A model generated the notes under the pieces. The model searched no databases. It saw nothing but the letters and a program-made list of their open reading frames with translations, and was not told the origin of the DNA. Source: Xanthomarina arctica (GTDB lineage Bacteria; Bacteroidota; Bacteroidia; Flavobacteriales; Flavobacteriaceae). From it: 64,000 bases of DNA. Positions within the stretch are counted from its first letter, which is position 1; each line of letters starts with the position of its first letter. Both the position numbers and the translations under genes were made by a program. Positions 26,800 to 35,373 of this stretch are shown here, piece by piece. Location: contig NZ_BMFQ01000004.1 in assembly GCF_014638915.1 (NCBI RefSeq), forward strand, positions 409,604-473,603. The letters run 5' to 3'.

Positions 26800-27915
26800 A
26801 TGTCAACTTCATTACTTAATGTATTTAATCCTGAAGACCATCTTGTCGTCTGGTTGCTATCTGCTTTTGTGATGGCTTTTGTAATTGCATATAGTACCTT
26901 TCCTACTATTTTGTATGTGGCCAAAAAAAAGCATTTAGTTGATGTACCAGATTCAAGAAGCATTCATTCAAATAGTGTTCCAACACTAGGAGGAATAGGG
27001 ATATTTTTTAGTTTAGTTATGGTAATGACCATTACTGGAGCGCTATTAAATCCTAAAGTAATATTGTTAGTTATGGGAGCAATCACATTACTTTTCTTTT
27101 TAGGTTTAAAAGATGATTTAACCGTTCTTTCAGCCCGAAAAAAATTTAGTGGTCAACTGTTCGCGGCGCTTTTATTAATAGTCTTTACAGACACACGAAT
27201 TATTGGTTTTTCAAATATTTTAGATGTGGAAATGTTACCTTATTGGGTCTCCATAGGGTTTACATTATTTGTATACATCCTTATTATTAATGCCTATAAT
27301 TTAGTGGATGGTGTCGATGGACTTGCAGGTTCTTTTGCTTTTTGCGCAAGTGCCGTTTTCGGGGCGTTGTTTATTATGACGAAAGAATATAGTTTAGCAA
27401 CTATTTCAGTGGCATTAATGGGATCTTTGATTGCTTTTTTAAGATTGAATTTTTCGACAAAAAACAAAATATTTATGGGTGATACGGGGTCCATGATTGT
27501 AGGGTTTTTACTCGCGTTTTTTTCAATTAGTTTTATTTCTGATGCGCAAGTCAATCAAGATTCACAATTTCATAGAGCAGCACCCGCTTTGGTTTTAGCA
27601 ATCTTATTTTATCCATTGGTTGATACGTTAAGAGTTGTCTTAGTTAGAATTATACTTTTAAAAGCGAGTCCCTTTAAACCAGATAAAAGCCACATCCATC
27701 ATCATTTTATAAAAGCTGGATTTAGCCATGTTTCTACTACTATTATTATAACCGTAATTAATGTAGCCATTATAGGGATTGCCTATAGTTTATTGCACCT
27801 TAATCTAAATACACAAATTGTTTGTCTTCTTATTTATGGTAGCATGTTGTATGTTTTACCATTTGTAATCCTAAGAACTAAAACAAAAAGCTTTGGTTTC
27901 AAAGTGAATAATTAA
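26800..27915 (+). CDS. WecA/MraY-family undecaprenyl-phosphate sugar-1-phosphate transferase
   Basis: 371 residues with about ten membrane helices. Seen: the motif PDSRSIHSNSVPTLGG, KDDLTVLSARKKFSGQ (Asp pair), NAYNLVDGVDGLAG, IFMGDTGSMIVGF and PDKSHIHHHFIKAG. These are the catalytic and Mg-binding motifs of the family; the HIHHH element is characteristic of WecA rather than MraY. It would start repeat-unit synthesis by placing a HexNAc-1-phosphate on undecaprenyl phosphate. Confidence 0.93.
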   Translation: MSTSLLNVFNPEDHLVVWLLSAFVMAFVIAYSTFPTILYVAKKKHLVDVPDSRSIHSNSVPTLGGIGIFFSLVMVMTITGALLNPKVILLVMGAITLLFFLGLKDDLTVLSARKKFSGQLFAALLLIVFTDTRIIGFSNILDVEMLPYWVSIGFTLFVYILIINAYNLVDGVDGLAGSFAFCASAVFGALFIMTKEYSLATISVALMGSLIAFLRLNFSTKNKIFMGDTGSMIVGFLLAFFSISFISDAQVNQDSQFHRAAPALVLAILFYPLVDTLRVVLVRIILLKASPFKPDKSHIHHHFIKAGFSHVSTTIIITVINVAIIGIAYSLLHLNLNTQIVCLLIYGSMLYVLPFVILRTKTKSFGFKVNN

Positions 27916-27961
27916 GCCGTTTAAACGAATGATTCATAATTTTTTAATCGTATAAATGCCT

Positions 27962-27991
27962 TTGCTTTTGAATGAATAGCCCCTATATTTG
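27962..27991 (+). promoter_or_regulatory. Promoter of the Wza/Wzc export genes
   Basis: TTG at 27962-27964, a 19-nt spacer and TATATTTG at 27984-27991 match the Bacteroidetes consensus exactly. It lies 24 nt before the ATG of the export lipoprotein. Confidence 0.8.
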
Positions 27992-28015
27992 CATAAAAAC
28001 TGTAACCATATCTAA

Positions 28016-28780
28016 ATGAAAATTAAATTAATTGGCATAGCATGTATTGTATTATTTAGCTCTTGCGTTTCTAAGAAAGAAATCTTTTATCTTCAAGATG
28101 TGGAAGACTATAATAATAAAGCAATAATCTACAACGATATAACCATTCAGCCCAATGATATTTTAAATATTTCTGTTAGCGCTTTAGTTCCAGAAACGGC
28201 AAAACCTTACAATAGAAATTTTGATGGAGGTACGATACAACAAAATTCAATGGATATATTGAGGTTGCAAGGCTATCTAGTAACAAAGGAGAGCACAATT
28301 TCTTTCCCTAACTTAGGATCTATTTCTGTAGAAAATAAAACAACTTTGCAATTGGAGACTTTTATTAAAGATAGATTAACCAATGAGGGACATTTAGTGC
28401 AACCAGATGTCACGGTGCGTATTATAAATGCGAAAGTGACGGTTCTTGGAGAAGTTAATAACCCTGGTACCTATACCTTTACCGAAGAAAGTATTACCAC
28501 CTTACAAGCCATTGGATATGCAGGAGATTTAACAATTCAAGGTAAACGCGAGGATGTACTAATCATGCGAGAAGTAGATGGTGTGCGAAAAATAGGACAT
28601 CTGGATTTAACCCAATCAAGCTGGTTGGATAGTGATTTTTCATATGTCAAACCAAATGATGTGATTGTCATAAACCAAAACCCACCAAAAGTAACCTCAG
28701 CTGGATATATAGGGAATATAGCGACCTTATTGGGGGTATCCACGGTCATATTAAGTGTCATTATTTTATTAACGAGATAA
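28016..28780 (+). CDS. Wza-like polysaccharide export lipoprotein
   Basis: 254 residues. Lipobox LFSSC with Cys17, then the polysaccharide biosynthesis/export domain (IQPNDILNISV) and an SLBB-type region (VTVLGEVNNPGTYTF, LQAIGYAGDL). A hydrophobic segment at the C-terminus (residues ~230-252) is usual for short Bacteroidetes members. It forms the periplasmic/outer-membrane part of the export channel. It is followed by the Wzc-like gene after 3 nt. Confidence 0.93.
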   Translation: MKIKLIGIACIVLFSSCVSKKEIFYLQDVEDYNNKAIIYNDITIQPNDILNISVSALVPETAKPYNRNFDGGTIQQNSMDILRLQGYLVTKESTISFPNLGSISVENKTTLQLETFIKDRLTNEGHLVQPDVTVRIINAKVTVLGEVNNPGTYTFTEESITTLQAIGYAGDLTIQGKREDVLIMREVDGVRKIGHLDLTQSSWLDSDFSYVKPNDVIVINQNPPKVTSAGYIGNIATLLGVSTVILSVIILLTR

Positions 28781-28783
28781 AGA

Positions 28784-31126
28784 ATGGATACAAACTTAAC
28801 TAATTCAAATTTTCAAGAAGATAATTCTCATGTTGATATAAAACATGAAGTTAAAAAGTACCTGAGGTATTGGCCATGGTTTGCTTTCGCTATTGCTTTA
28901 TGTTTTACTGCAGCATATGTGTATTTACGCTATACGCCTAGAATTTATCAAACCCACACTAAAATTAAAATTTTAGATGAGTCTGATGGTTTGGAATTGC
29001 CAACGTCTGCTTTTGTATTTAAACGTTCTAATATCAATCTTGAAAATGAAATACAGATTTTAACTTCTTACATGATAATTGAAAGAGTTGTTCGAGAATT
29101 AAAATTGAATACAACATTTCAAGAAGAAGGTCAAATTCAAACGTCACTATTGGCTGAACTCCCTTTTCAGTTTGATCAGCATATACAACCAGATAGTATT
29201 TCCAATAATTTTCAATATGAGATTTTAGTAAATGAAAATGATTTTGAAGTACTAAATGTTAAATCAGATGAGAAAATTTCATTCAAGGGACATGATTCAT
29301 ATAGTAAATCTCATAATCTACCTTTTGATATTAAGCTGAATAACAAATCTACCTTATCTAGTATTGAAGGCAAGAAATACGTCGTTCGTTTTATGCCAAT
29401 GAAATCAGCAACCTTGCGATTAAAATCACAAGTTAAGATTGAACCTATTGGAGAACAAAGTGATTTATTGCAATTATCTATTAATTCTGAAAGCACCTTA
29501 TGGTCCGAGCATGTGTTAAATACGCTGGTGAAAGTATTTAATGAAGATGGTATAAACGATAGAACCCAAGTATCTAAAAGAACCCTAGATTTTATAGATG
29601 ATCGCTTTATGTTTTTAGCTAGAGAATTAGACTCTATTGAAATAGATAAAAAGGAATTTAAACAAGATAATAACCTGGTCTATTTACCAAGCGATACGGA
29701 ATTAGGATTACAAAGAAGAGCCCAATCTGAAGATGAGTTATTTAGAATTGAAAGTCAAATTGCTTTAGCGCAGCTAGTCAAGGAAGCTTTAAATAGTAAT
29801 GAAAACTCAAGTGGCTTGTTGCCTTCAAATGTTGGAGTTGAGAGTGGAGGTGTTAATGAGTTAATTGGCCAATACAATACAGCAGTATTGGAATATGAGA
29901 AATTTACCGGAAGTGGAGGTGGTGACAATAACCCTATGGTGAAACAGCTTAAATTGACCATGGCAGATTTAAGAGAAAATATTAATAAAACTTTAAATAG
30001 CTATAACAATCAATTAGAGGTTTCACGTAAGCAACTAGATGCAAGAAATTTAAGAGCTCGAGGAGAGGTGAGTAGAATCCCTCAAAAAGAAAAACTATTG
30101 CGAGCTATAGACAGACAGCAAAGAATAAAAGAAAGTCTCTATTTATTGCTTTTACAAAAACGTGAAGAAGCAGCTATTAATTTAGCCATAACGGAACCGT
30201 CAATTAAAATTGTAGAATCTGCTTTGTCGGGTTCAGGTCCTATCTCACCAAAACCCAATGTTATTTATGCGGCGGCATTACTTGGGGGAATCCTCTTGCC
30301 TTTTGGAGTTTTGTATCTTATTTTTATGTTAGACACAAAAGTACATGACAAAAAGGATATAGAAAAAATTGTAAAAAACGTGCCTATTATCGGTCAAATT
30401 CCTGAAGTTAAAGACAAAGCGAAACTTATTTTCGAAGACCCTAATGATAGATCAATCTTGGCAGAGTCTTTTAGAATTTTAAGCTCTAATGTGAAATACG
30501 TTTTACCTCTTAAAGAAAATGGAGACGGACAGGTTATTTTTTGTACCTCCACAATTAAAGGGGAAGGGAAAACCTATGTAAGTGTTAATTTGTCTTTGGC
30601 CTTATCTAGTTTAAATAAAAAAGTGCTTTTGATTGGTTCTGATTTAAGAAATCCGCAAATACATTCATATTCTAATAAAAATAAAAATGCAGAAGGATTA
30701 TCTAATTATTTACACGATATAGATCTTGATTGGAAAAATTTATTAATTAGAGGATTTAAAAATCATCTAACTCATGATGTGTTATTGTCGGGTTCTATCC
30801 CTCCAAATCCAGCACATTTACTTACTAATGGCAGATTTGATGAATTGATAAAAGAGGCAAAATCTCTATACGATTATATAATTGTAGATACAGCTCCAAC
30901 AATCTTAGTAACCGATACCATGTTAATCTCTCATTTGTCGGATGTAAATGTCTACATAGTAAAAGCAAATTATACTGAAAAGAACCTATTAGAATTCTCT
31001 AAAGAATTAAACGAGTCTGGTAAATTGAAAAACATGGCTTACGTAGTGAATAGTGTCGGTACAAGTAAGTCTCATGGTTATGGTTATAACTACGGGTACG
31101 GGTATGGCTATAATGAGGATAAATAG
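28784..31126 (+). CDS. Wzc-like polysaccharide co-polymerase / BY-type tyrosine kinase
   Basis: 780 residues. Order: first TM (~34-50), Wzz domain, coiled-coil region (~270-470), GNVR-like stretch with PKPNVIYAAALLGGILLPF as second TM (~490-515), then a cytoplasmic kinase with Walker A STIKGEGKTYVSVN, Walker A' LLIGSDLRNPQ and Walker B YIIVDTAP. The tail is a Tyr/Gly cluster (GYGYNYGYGYGYN), the usual autophosphorylation site. It controls chain length and export. Confidence 0.94.
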   Translation: MDTNLTNSNFQEDNSHVDIKHEVKKYLRYWPWFAFAIALCFTAAYVYLRYTPRIYQTHTKIKILDESDGLELPTSAFVFKRSNINLENEIQILTSYMIIERVVRELKLNTTFQEEGQIQTSLLAELPFQFDQHIQPDSISNNFQYEILVNENDFEVLNVKSDEKISFKGHDSYSKSHNLPFDIKLNNKSTLSSIEGKKYVVRFMPMKSATLRLKSQVKIEPIGEQSDLLQLSINSESTLWSEHVLNTLVKVFNEDGINDRTQVSKRTLDFIDDRFMFLARELDSIEIDKKEFKQDNNLVYLPSDTELGLQRRAQSEDELFRIESQIALAQLVKEALNSNENSSGLLPSNVGVESGGVNELIGQYNTAVLEYEKFTGSGGGDNNPMVKQLKLTMADLRENINKTLNSYNNQLEVSRKQLDARNLRARGEVSRIPQKEKLLRAIDRQQRIKESLYLLLLQKREEAAINLAITEPSIKIVESALSGSGPISPKPNVIYAAALLGGILLPFGVLYLIFMLDTKVHDKKDIEKIVKNVPIIGQIPEVKDKAKLIFEDPNDRSILAESFRILSSNVKYVLPLKENGDGQVIFCTSTIKGEGKTYVSVNLSLALSSLNKKVLLIGSDLRNPQIHSYSNKNKNAEGLSNYLHDIDLDWKNLLIRGFKNHLTHDVLLSGSIPPNPAHLLTNGRFDELIKEAKSLYDYIIVDTAPTILVTDTMLISHLSDVNVYIVKANYTEKNLLEFSKELNESGKLKNMAYVVNSVGTSKSHGYGYNYGYGYGYNEDK

Positions 31127-31150
31127 TATAATAATCGAATAAGTATAATT

Positions 31151-31179
31151 AAAAGCTCCTATTAAGGAGCTTTTTTTTT
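31151..31179 (+). terminator. Rho-independent terminator after the Wzc gene
   Basis: AAAGCTCCT and AGGAGCTTT form a 9-bp stem with loop ATTA, followed by nine T. It ends the export operon and overlaps the longest possible N-terminal extension of the next gene, which argues against that extension. Confidence 0.9.
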
Positions 31180-31231
31180 GCAAGGTCTTAATAAATTCAC
31201 GACTACCTACATAACTAACAAATATGACGTT

Positions 31232-31903
31232 ATGAATTCCATTTGGTTTTTTGACGATGTCAATCTTTTTAAAATACTTTGTCCACATAAATTTAAAGCT
31301 TATAAGGGCACACATAGTTTTGATACCTATCATAAAAAAGATTACATCTACTTTGAAGAAGATTCCGCGAACAAGGTTTATCTCATAGAAAAAGGAAAAG
31401 TGAAAATTGGCTACTACAATGAAAATGGCAATGAAATTGTAAAAGCCATCTTATCTAAAGGAGAATTATTTGGAGAAAAAGCCATTCTTGGAGATATTAC
31501 TCGAGACGAATTCGCTCAGTCAATAGATAATACCACTTCAATTTGCCCAATAGGTGTGCAAACAATGCATGAGTTAATGCGAAACAATCAAACATTTAGT
31601 TTTAGCGTATATAAATTTATTGGCTTCAAGTTTAAAAAGTTAGAACGCAGACTTCAGTTGTTATTATTTAAGGATACCAAAACCCGTTTAAAAGAATTCT
31701 TAGATGAGCTTTGTGTGGAATATGGATATGATTGTGATAAAACAGGCGATCATGTGATTAAGCATCCCTATACTCAAAAAGATATTGCATCTTTAATAGG
31801 CACCTCCAGGCCCACGCTTAACATTTTATTGAATGAACTTAAGGATGAAAATTATATTGATTTTAATAGAAAAGAGATTCGTATTTTAAAAAATTCAGCT
31901 TAA
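31232..31903 (+). CDS. Crp/Fnr-family transcriptional regulator
   Basis: 223 residues from ATG at 31232. An upstream TTG at 31178 lies in the terminator T-run and is rejected. N-terminal cyclic-nucleotide-binding fold (DSANKVYLIEKGKVKIGYY, LSKGELFGEKAILGD), central dimer helix, and a C-terminal HTH_Crp (KHPYTQKDIASLIGTSRP, TLNILLNELKDENYI). No Cys cluster typical of Fnr is present, so the signal is unknown. A palindrome just downstream of its stop may be its own binding site. Confidence 0.9.
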   Translation: MNSIWFFDDVNLFKILCPHKFKAYKGTHSFDTYHKKDYIYFEEDSANKVYLIEKGKVKIGYYNENGNEIVKAILSKGELFGEKAILGDITRDEFAQSIDNTTSICPIGVQTMHELMRNNQTFSFSVYKFIGFKFKKLERRLQLLLFKDTKTRLKEFLDELCVEYGYDCDKTGDHVIKHPYTQKDIASLIGTSRPTLNILLNELKDENYIDFNRKEIRILKNSA

Positions 31904-31913
31904 TTATTAGTTT

Positions 31914-31931
31914 ATGTTAGATAGCTAACAT
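31914..31931. promoter_or_regulatory. Candidate Crp/Fnr operator palindrome
   Basis: ATGTTAGATAGCTAACAT is a perfect palindrome with TGTTA-N6-TAACA, the spacing of Crp-type sites. It lies 21 nt upstream of the -7 element of the lipoprotein gene and directly after the Crp/Fnr gene. Confidence 0.5.
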
Positions 31932-31951
31932 TTAATTTAAATCGAGGGTTA

Positions 31952-31959
31952 TAATTTTG
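31952..31959 (+). promoter_or_regulatory. -7 element TAATTTTG of the lipoprotein gene
   Basis: Matches TAnnTTTG, 28 nt upstream of the ATG. No TTG -33 element is at the expected place; the palindrome occupies that region, as expected for an activator-dependent promoter. Confidence 0.5.
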
Positions 31960-31986
31960 TAGAATAAATTATAAAATTATAAAACG

Positions 31987-32859
31987 ATGATTAAAAAAAT
32001 GATTTTCTCGGTATTAGCATTGTCTACAGTATTAGTTTCTTGTAGTAGCGATGACGATAATAACAGTATGGAACCTACCACTTCAAGCTTAACATTAAAT
32101 CTTTCAGGAATGGAACCTTTAGGAGCTAATTATGTTTATGAAGGTTGGATAATTGTAGATGGAGCGCCTGTTTCTACAGGAACCTTTTCAAGTGTCACTT
32201 TTCCTCAAACATTTACAGTAAATACGGTTCAACTGAGTAGTGCAACAACTTTTGTGTTGTCTATAGAACCTACAAACGATCTTGATCCAGATCCGTCTGC
32301 TACTAAAATTTTAGCTGGTGATTTTTCTGGAAATGCCGCAAATGTTAGTACAGGTATTGTTGGAGATTTCTTAAATGCGTCAGGAGCTTATTTTTTAAGA
32401 ACTCCAACAGACGAAAATGGTACAAATAATGGTAATGATGAAAATGGTATTTGGTTTGGTACTCCAGGTGCACCTCCAACACCAAATTTTAATTTACCAA
32501 CATTACCTAATGGTTGGGCTTATGAAGGATGGGTAGTTGGTGATTCAGGACCATTGTCTACTGGAACTTTCAATATGTTTGATATAGTTGATCATGCGGC
32601 ACCTTTTAGCGAAACAATGCAATCAGGCCCTCCGGTTCCTGGTGAAGATTTCTTTTTAAATGCACCTGCTGGAGAAACCTTTCCCTTAGATGTTAGAAAT
32701 AGAACGGTTGTTATCTCTATTGAGCCTGTACCAGATAATTCTCCAGCCCCGTTTGTTATGAAACCTTTAGTTGGGGTCACAGGAACTGCTACAGCTCCTG
32801 CAACACATGATTTAGGTCTTAATTTAAGCTCAATGCCAACTGGTTCTGTAAGCAGATAA
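31987..32859 (+). CDS. Lipoprotein with two repeated anti-sigma-like domains, function unknown
   Basis: 290 residues. Lipobox LVSC with Cys19 followed by SSDDDNN, an acidic spacer usual for surface-exposed lipoproteins. Two domains of ~125 residues each contain YEGWxxxDxxPxSTGTF (residues ~50 and ~182) and a later SIEP. The YEGW..DG.P.STGTF pattern resembles the C-terminal domain of RskA-type anti-sigma factors, but no sigma-binding part is present. It follows the Crp/Fnr gene, likely its target. Confidence 0.75.
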   Translation: MIKKMIFSVLALSTVLVSCSSDDDNNSMEPTTSSLTLNLSGMEPLGANYVYEGWIIVDGAPVSTGTFSSVTFPQTFTVNTVQLSSATTFVLSIEPTNDLDPDPSATKILAGDFSGNAANVSTGIVGDFLNASGAYFLRTPTDENGTNNGNDENGIWFGTPGAPPTPNFNLPTLPNGWAYEGWVVGDSGPLSTGTFNMFDIVDHAAPFSETMQSGPPVPGEDFFLNAPAGETFPLDVRNRTVVISIEPVPDNSPAPFVMKPLVGVTGTATAPATHDLGLNLSSMPTGSVSR

Positions 32860-32891
32860 TAGCTTTTAAAGATTTTGTAATTGTTAGTTTT

Positions 32892-32923
32892 AAAGCATAG
32901 TTTCGTCTAAGAAACTATGCTTT
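32892..32923. terminator. Perfect 13-bp hairpin after the lipoprotein gene
   Basis: AAAGCATAGTTTC and GAAACTATGCTTT pair with a 6-nt loop. It lies between the lipoprotein stop and the next ATG, so it probably ends the lipoprotein transcript. Confidence 0.8.
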
Positions 32924-32932
32924 ATTTATATT

Positions 32933-33496
32933 ATGAAAAGACCTAAATTAAATACCAGTAACATTATTTTTTTAATAGTCATTGTACTATTAATAATTCC
33001 ACAGACCAGACAACCCATTCAAGTGTTTATGAATAAAGGCTTGGCTTTATTTGGTCCTTCCATTATTGAAGAAACTGAAAGGGAGAAACTCACAGATTAT
33101 AGTTGGCAATTGCTAAGCGATTCTGGTGAAAGCTTCGATTTTAACGATGCGAAAGGAAAAGTGGTAGTAATTAACTTCTGGGCTACTTGGTGTCCACCAT
33201 GCATTGCCGAAATGCCTAGTTTGGAAGCTTTATATAGTTCTTATAAGGATGAGGTGGTTTTTCTATTTGTTTCTGATGAAGATCCAAAAGCGATTGCAAA
33301 TTTTATGACTAAGAATAACTATAGTTTTCAATATTACTCTCCAAAATCTTCCAATCCAAAATTATTTGATGTAAGCGGCATTCCTAGAACGTTCATTATA
33401 GATAAAAAGGGTCAGATAGTTATAGATAAAACTGGGGCAGCTAATTGGAATAGTGATGGCGTAAGAAATCAAATAGAGCAGCTACTTAAAGAATAA
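32933..33496 (+). CDS. TlpA-like membrane-anchored thioredoxin
   Basis: 187 residues. An N-terminal membrane anchor (residues ~11-23), then a thioredoxin fold with the active site WATWCPPC (Cys87, Cys90) and the cis-Pro element GIPRTFIIDKKG. It acts in the periplasm on disulfide exchange, for example in cytochrome maturation or reduction of exported proteins. No partner gene is adjacent. Confidence 0.92.
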   Translation: MKRPKLNTSNIIFLIVIVLLIIPQTRQPIQVFMNKGLALFGPSIIEETEREKLTDYSWQLLSDSGESFDFNDAKGKVVVINFWATWCPPCIAEMPSLEALYSSYKDEVVFLFVSDEDPKAIANFMTKNNYSFQYYSPKSSNPKLFDVSGIPRTFIIDKKGQIVIDKTGAANWNSDGVRNQIEQLLKE

Positions 33497-33499
33497 TAG

Positions 33500-33583
33500 T
33501 GCGCACGAGAAGATTCGAACTTCCACGAACTAATGTTCACCAACCCCTCAAGCTGGCGCGTCTACCAATTCCGCCACGTGCGC
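33500..33583 (-). tRNA. tRNA-Leu (GAG)
   Basis: An 84-nt class II tRNA: acceptor GCGCACG paired with CGTGCGC, D-arm with GGTAGACGC, anticodon loop TTGAGGG (anticodon GAG), long variable arm, and a GTTCGAATC T-loop. CCA is not encoded. Confidence 0.95.
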
Positions 33584-33603
33584 ATTATGTTTTGTGTAAA
33601 AAT

Positions 33604-33637
33604 AAAAAAAGTTAAGCAAAATTGCTTAACTTTTTTT
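33604..33637 (-). terminator. Hairpin terminator between the two tRNA genes
   Basis: GTTAAGCAA and TTGCTTAAC, extended by A and T runs on both sides, form a long symmetrical stem with a 2-nt nominal loop. It would end transcription from tRNA-Lys and is T-rich in both directions. Confidence 0.7.
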
Positions 33638-33640
33638 TTG

Positions 33641-33713
33641 TGACCGGGCTGGGGCTCGAACCCAGGACCCTCTCCTTAAAAGGGAGATGCTCTACCAACT
33701 GAGCTACCAGGTC
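33641..33713 (-). tRNA. tRNA-Lys (TTT)
   Basis: A 73-nt tRNA with acceptor GACCTGG, D-arm TAGCTCAGTTGGTAGAGCA, anticodon loop CTTTTAA (anticodon TTT) and T-loop GGTTCGAGCC. CCA is not encoded. Confidence 0.96.
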
Positions 33714-33738
33714 AATTTGTTTCTCTTTATTGAGGGTG

Positions 33739-33768
33739 CAAAGATAGAACGTTTTATGGATCTTGCAA
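33739..33768 (-). promoter_or_regulatory. Promoter of the tRNA genes
   Basis: On the minus strand: TTG, exactly 19 nt, then TATCTTTG, a full match to the Bacteroidetes consensus, 25 nt upstream of tRNA-Lys. Confidence 0.8.
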
Positions 33769-33844
33769 GCCTTTTTTAAAAAAGTTTTTTGTTTTTTTGT
33801 TTTGTTACTTTGCGAAGAGTTTTAATTGATAATATAATGCAGTT

Positions 33845-34360
33845 ATGAAAGTTATTTTGATAGGATATATGGCTTCAGGGAAGTCGTTAATTGGCAGTGA
33901 ATTAGCTAAGATTTTGAATTTAGAATATCTAGATTTGGATCAATTTATCGAAGAAAAAGAGGGTAAAACCATTCAGAAAATATTTTTAGAAAAAGGTGAA
34001 ATATTTTTCAGAAAAATTGAAAACAGCTATTTAAATGAAATTTTATCTTCAAATAAAAAGATGGTTTTATCACTTGGTGGAGGGACCCCTTGTTTTTCCA
34101 ACAATTTAAAACTACTAACAGAAAACAAGGATATTAGATCTTTCTTTTTAAATGTTCCCGTAAATGAGCTTGCTAAAAGATTGATGAATGATAAAAACAA
34201 CCGACCACTTGTAAAATATGTAACAAATGAAAATGATATGTTAGAATTTGTTGGGAAGCATTTGTTTGAACGCTTGCCATTCTATAATCAAGCCAATTAT
34301 AAGGTCGATGCTAATAAATCGAAGGGGGAAGTGATAGAATCTATTTTAAATATGCTCTAA
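33845..34360 (+). CDS. aroK: Shikimate kinase
   Basis: 171 residues, normal length. P-loop GYMASGKS at 7-14, DLDQFIE with the shikimate-binding Asp32, Arg56 in FFRKIE, LGGGTPC, and the lid NNRPL. It phosphorylates shikimate in the aromatic amino acid pathway. Its 3' end overlaps the convergent phosphoribosyltransferase gene by 20 bases. Confidence 0.95.
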   Translation: MKVILIGYMASGKSLIGSELAKILNLEYLDLDQFIEEKEGKTIQKIFLEKGEIFFRKIENSYLNEILSSNKKMVLSLGGGTPCFSNNLKLLTENKDIRSFFLNVPVNELAKRLMNDKNNRPLVKYVTNENDMLEFVGKHLFERLPFYNQANYKVDANKSKGEVIESILNML

Positions 34361-34844
34361 ACTCTTTACCTTCTAAAATAACATCAATATGTTCATTTAA
34401 GGAAGTTGATAGAGAGATTCCTTTAAAATCTGCTTTAACAGGATACTTTTTATGGTTTCTGTTTACCAAGACAGCTGTTTTAAATTGTTTTAAGGGCACG
34501 TCTAGGAAAAACTTAACACCATAGATCAAAGTCGTTCCAGAATTAAGGACATCGTCTATTAAAACAACAGATTTGTTTTCATAATCTTGTTTCTTAAGAG
34601 ATGTTGAAATATCGTTTCTAGGATTTTTCTTATCGATAATAACCTTACATAAAATAGGGTTTATAGACGAAATCTTACTTAAAATGGTTTTTAATTTTTT
34701 GGCAAGGATATACCCATTGCTATCAATACCTGCTAAAACAACTTCAGTCTCGTTTACATTGTTTTCATAAATCTGATAAGCAATTCGCTTAATCTTATGA
34801 TTTATTTCTTCGTGATTTAAGATGATGTTTTTTGTTAAAGCCAT
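34341..34844 (-). CDS. PyrR-like phosphoribosyltransferase
   Basis: 167 residues. The PRPP-binding loop VVLIDDVLNSGTTL and VLAGIDSNGYILAKKL are typical of type I phosphoribosyltransferases; length and layout resemble PyrR, but no pyrimidine genes are near, so regulation of a pyr operon is not supported. The C-terminus overlaps aroK in convergent orientation. Confidence 0.85.
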   Translation of the reverse strand: MALTKNIILNHEEINHKIKRIAYQIYENNVNETEVVLAGIDSNGYILAKKLKTILSKISSINPILCKVIIDKKNPRNDISTSLKKQDYENKSVVLIDDVLNSGTTLIYGVKFFLDVPLKQFKTAVLVNRNHKKYPVKADFKGISLSTSLNEHIDVILEGKEFRAYLK

Positions 34845-34860
34845 TTTAAGAGTGTTTGTT

Positions 34861-34868
34861 CAAAGATA
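34861..34868 (-). promoter_or_regulatory. -7 element TATCTTTG for the phosphoribosyltransferase gene
   Basis: A consensus -7 element on the minus strand, 16 nt upstream of the ATG at 34844. No TTG at 19 nt was found. Confidence 0.45.
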
Positions 34869-34897
34869 AAATACAATTTTAAAAAAACAGTTTTTTA

Positions 34898-35269
34898 TTA
34901 GTCATTTTCAATTTGGAAATCATCAATATCTCTTCTATCTTTTTTAGTAGGTCTCCCAACTCCTTTTTTTCTGTAGTAGTCTTTTGAATACTTTAATAGA
35001 TCTTGGGCTTCAAATGCTTCTTTTGGCGTGGTATCTATTCGGTAAATATCAACCAACTTTGCGCCAACCCGATTTGGAGGAACATCGTTGATGGTAAACG
35101 TGTAGTTTATTTGTTCTTTTCTAACTTGCACTTCGTCAGTAGGGAACACATCACGACTTGGTTTTACAACTTCTCCACGAACTCTAACATGTCCTTTTTT
35201 GCATGCAACTGTGGCAAGACTCCTTGTTTTGTAATATCTCACACACCATAAATACTTGTCAATTCGCAT
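34898..35269 (-). CDS. S4-domain RNA-binding protein (Hsp15/HslR-like)
   Basis: 123 residues. The N-terminal S4 fold MRIDKYLWCVRYYKTRSLA, then KGHVRVRGEVVKPSRDV, and a basic tail (GVGRPTKKDRRD). Hsp15-type proteins rescue stalled 50S subunits carrying peptidyl-tRNA. It is monocistronic by spacing. Confidence 0.9.
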   Translation of the reverse strand: MRIDKYLWCVRYYKTRSLATVACKKGHVRVRGEVVKPSRDVFPTDEVQVRKEQINYTFTINDVPPNRVGAKLVDIYRIDTTPKEAFEAQDLLKYSKDYYRKKGVGRPTKKDRRDIDDFQIEND

Positions 35270-35289
35270 AATAAAAATCTAAAAACTAA

Positions 35290-35326
35290 GTTAATGTTCT
35301 TGTAAAACAACGTTAATGTTCTTGTA
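35290..35326. repeat. 15-bp direct repeat at 22-bp spacing upstream of the FKBP gene
   Basis: GTTAATGTTCTTGTA occurs at 35290-35304 and 35312-35326, so copies sit on the same face of the helix about two turns apart. Confidence 0.85.
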
Positions 35327-35373
35327 CAAAATTATTAATAAATTGTATCTTGCACCGTAAAAAAGAAAGAATA

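Noticed and set aside
31178..31231. Longer N-terminus for the Crp/Fnr regulator
   Set aside because: It starts inside the T-run of the terminator at 31151-31179.
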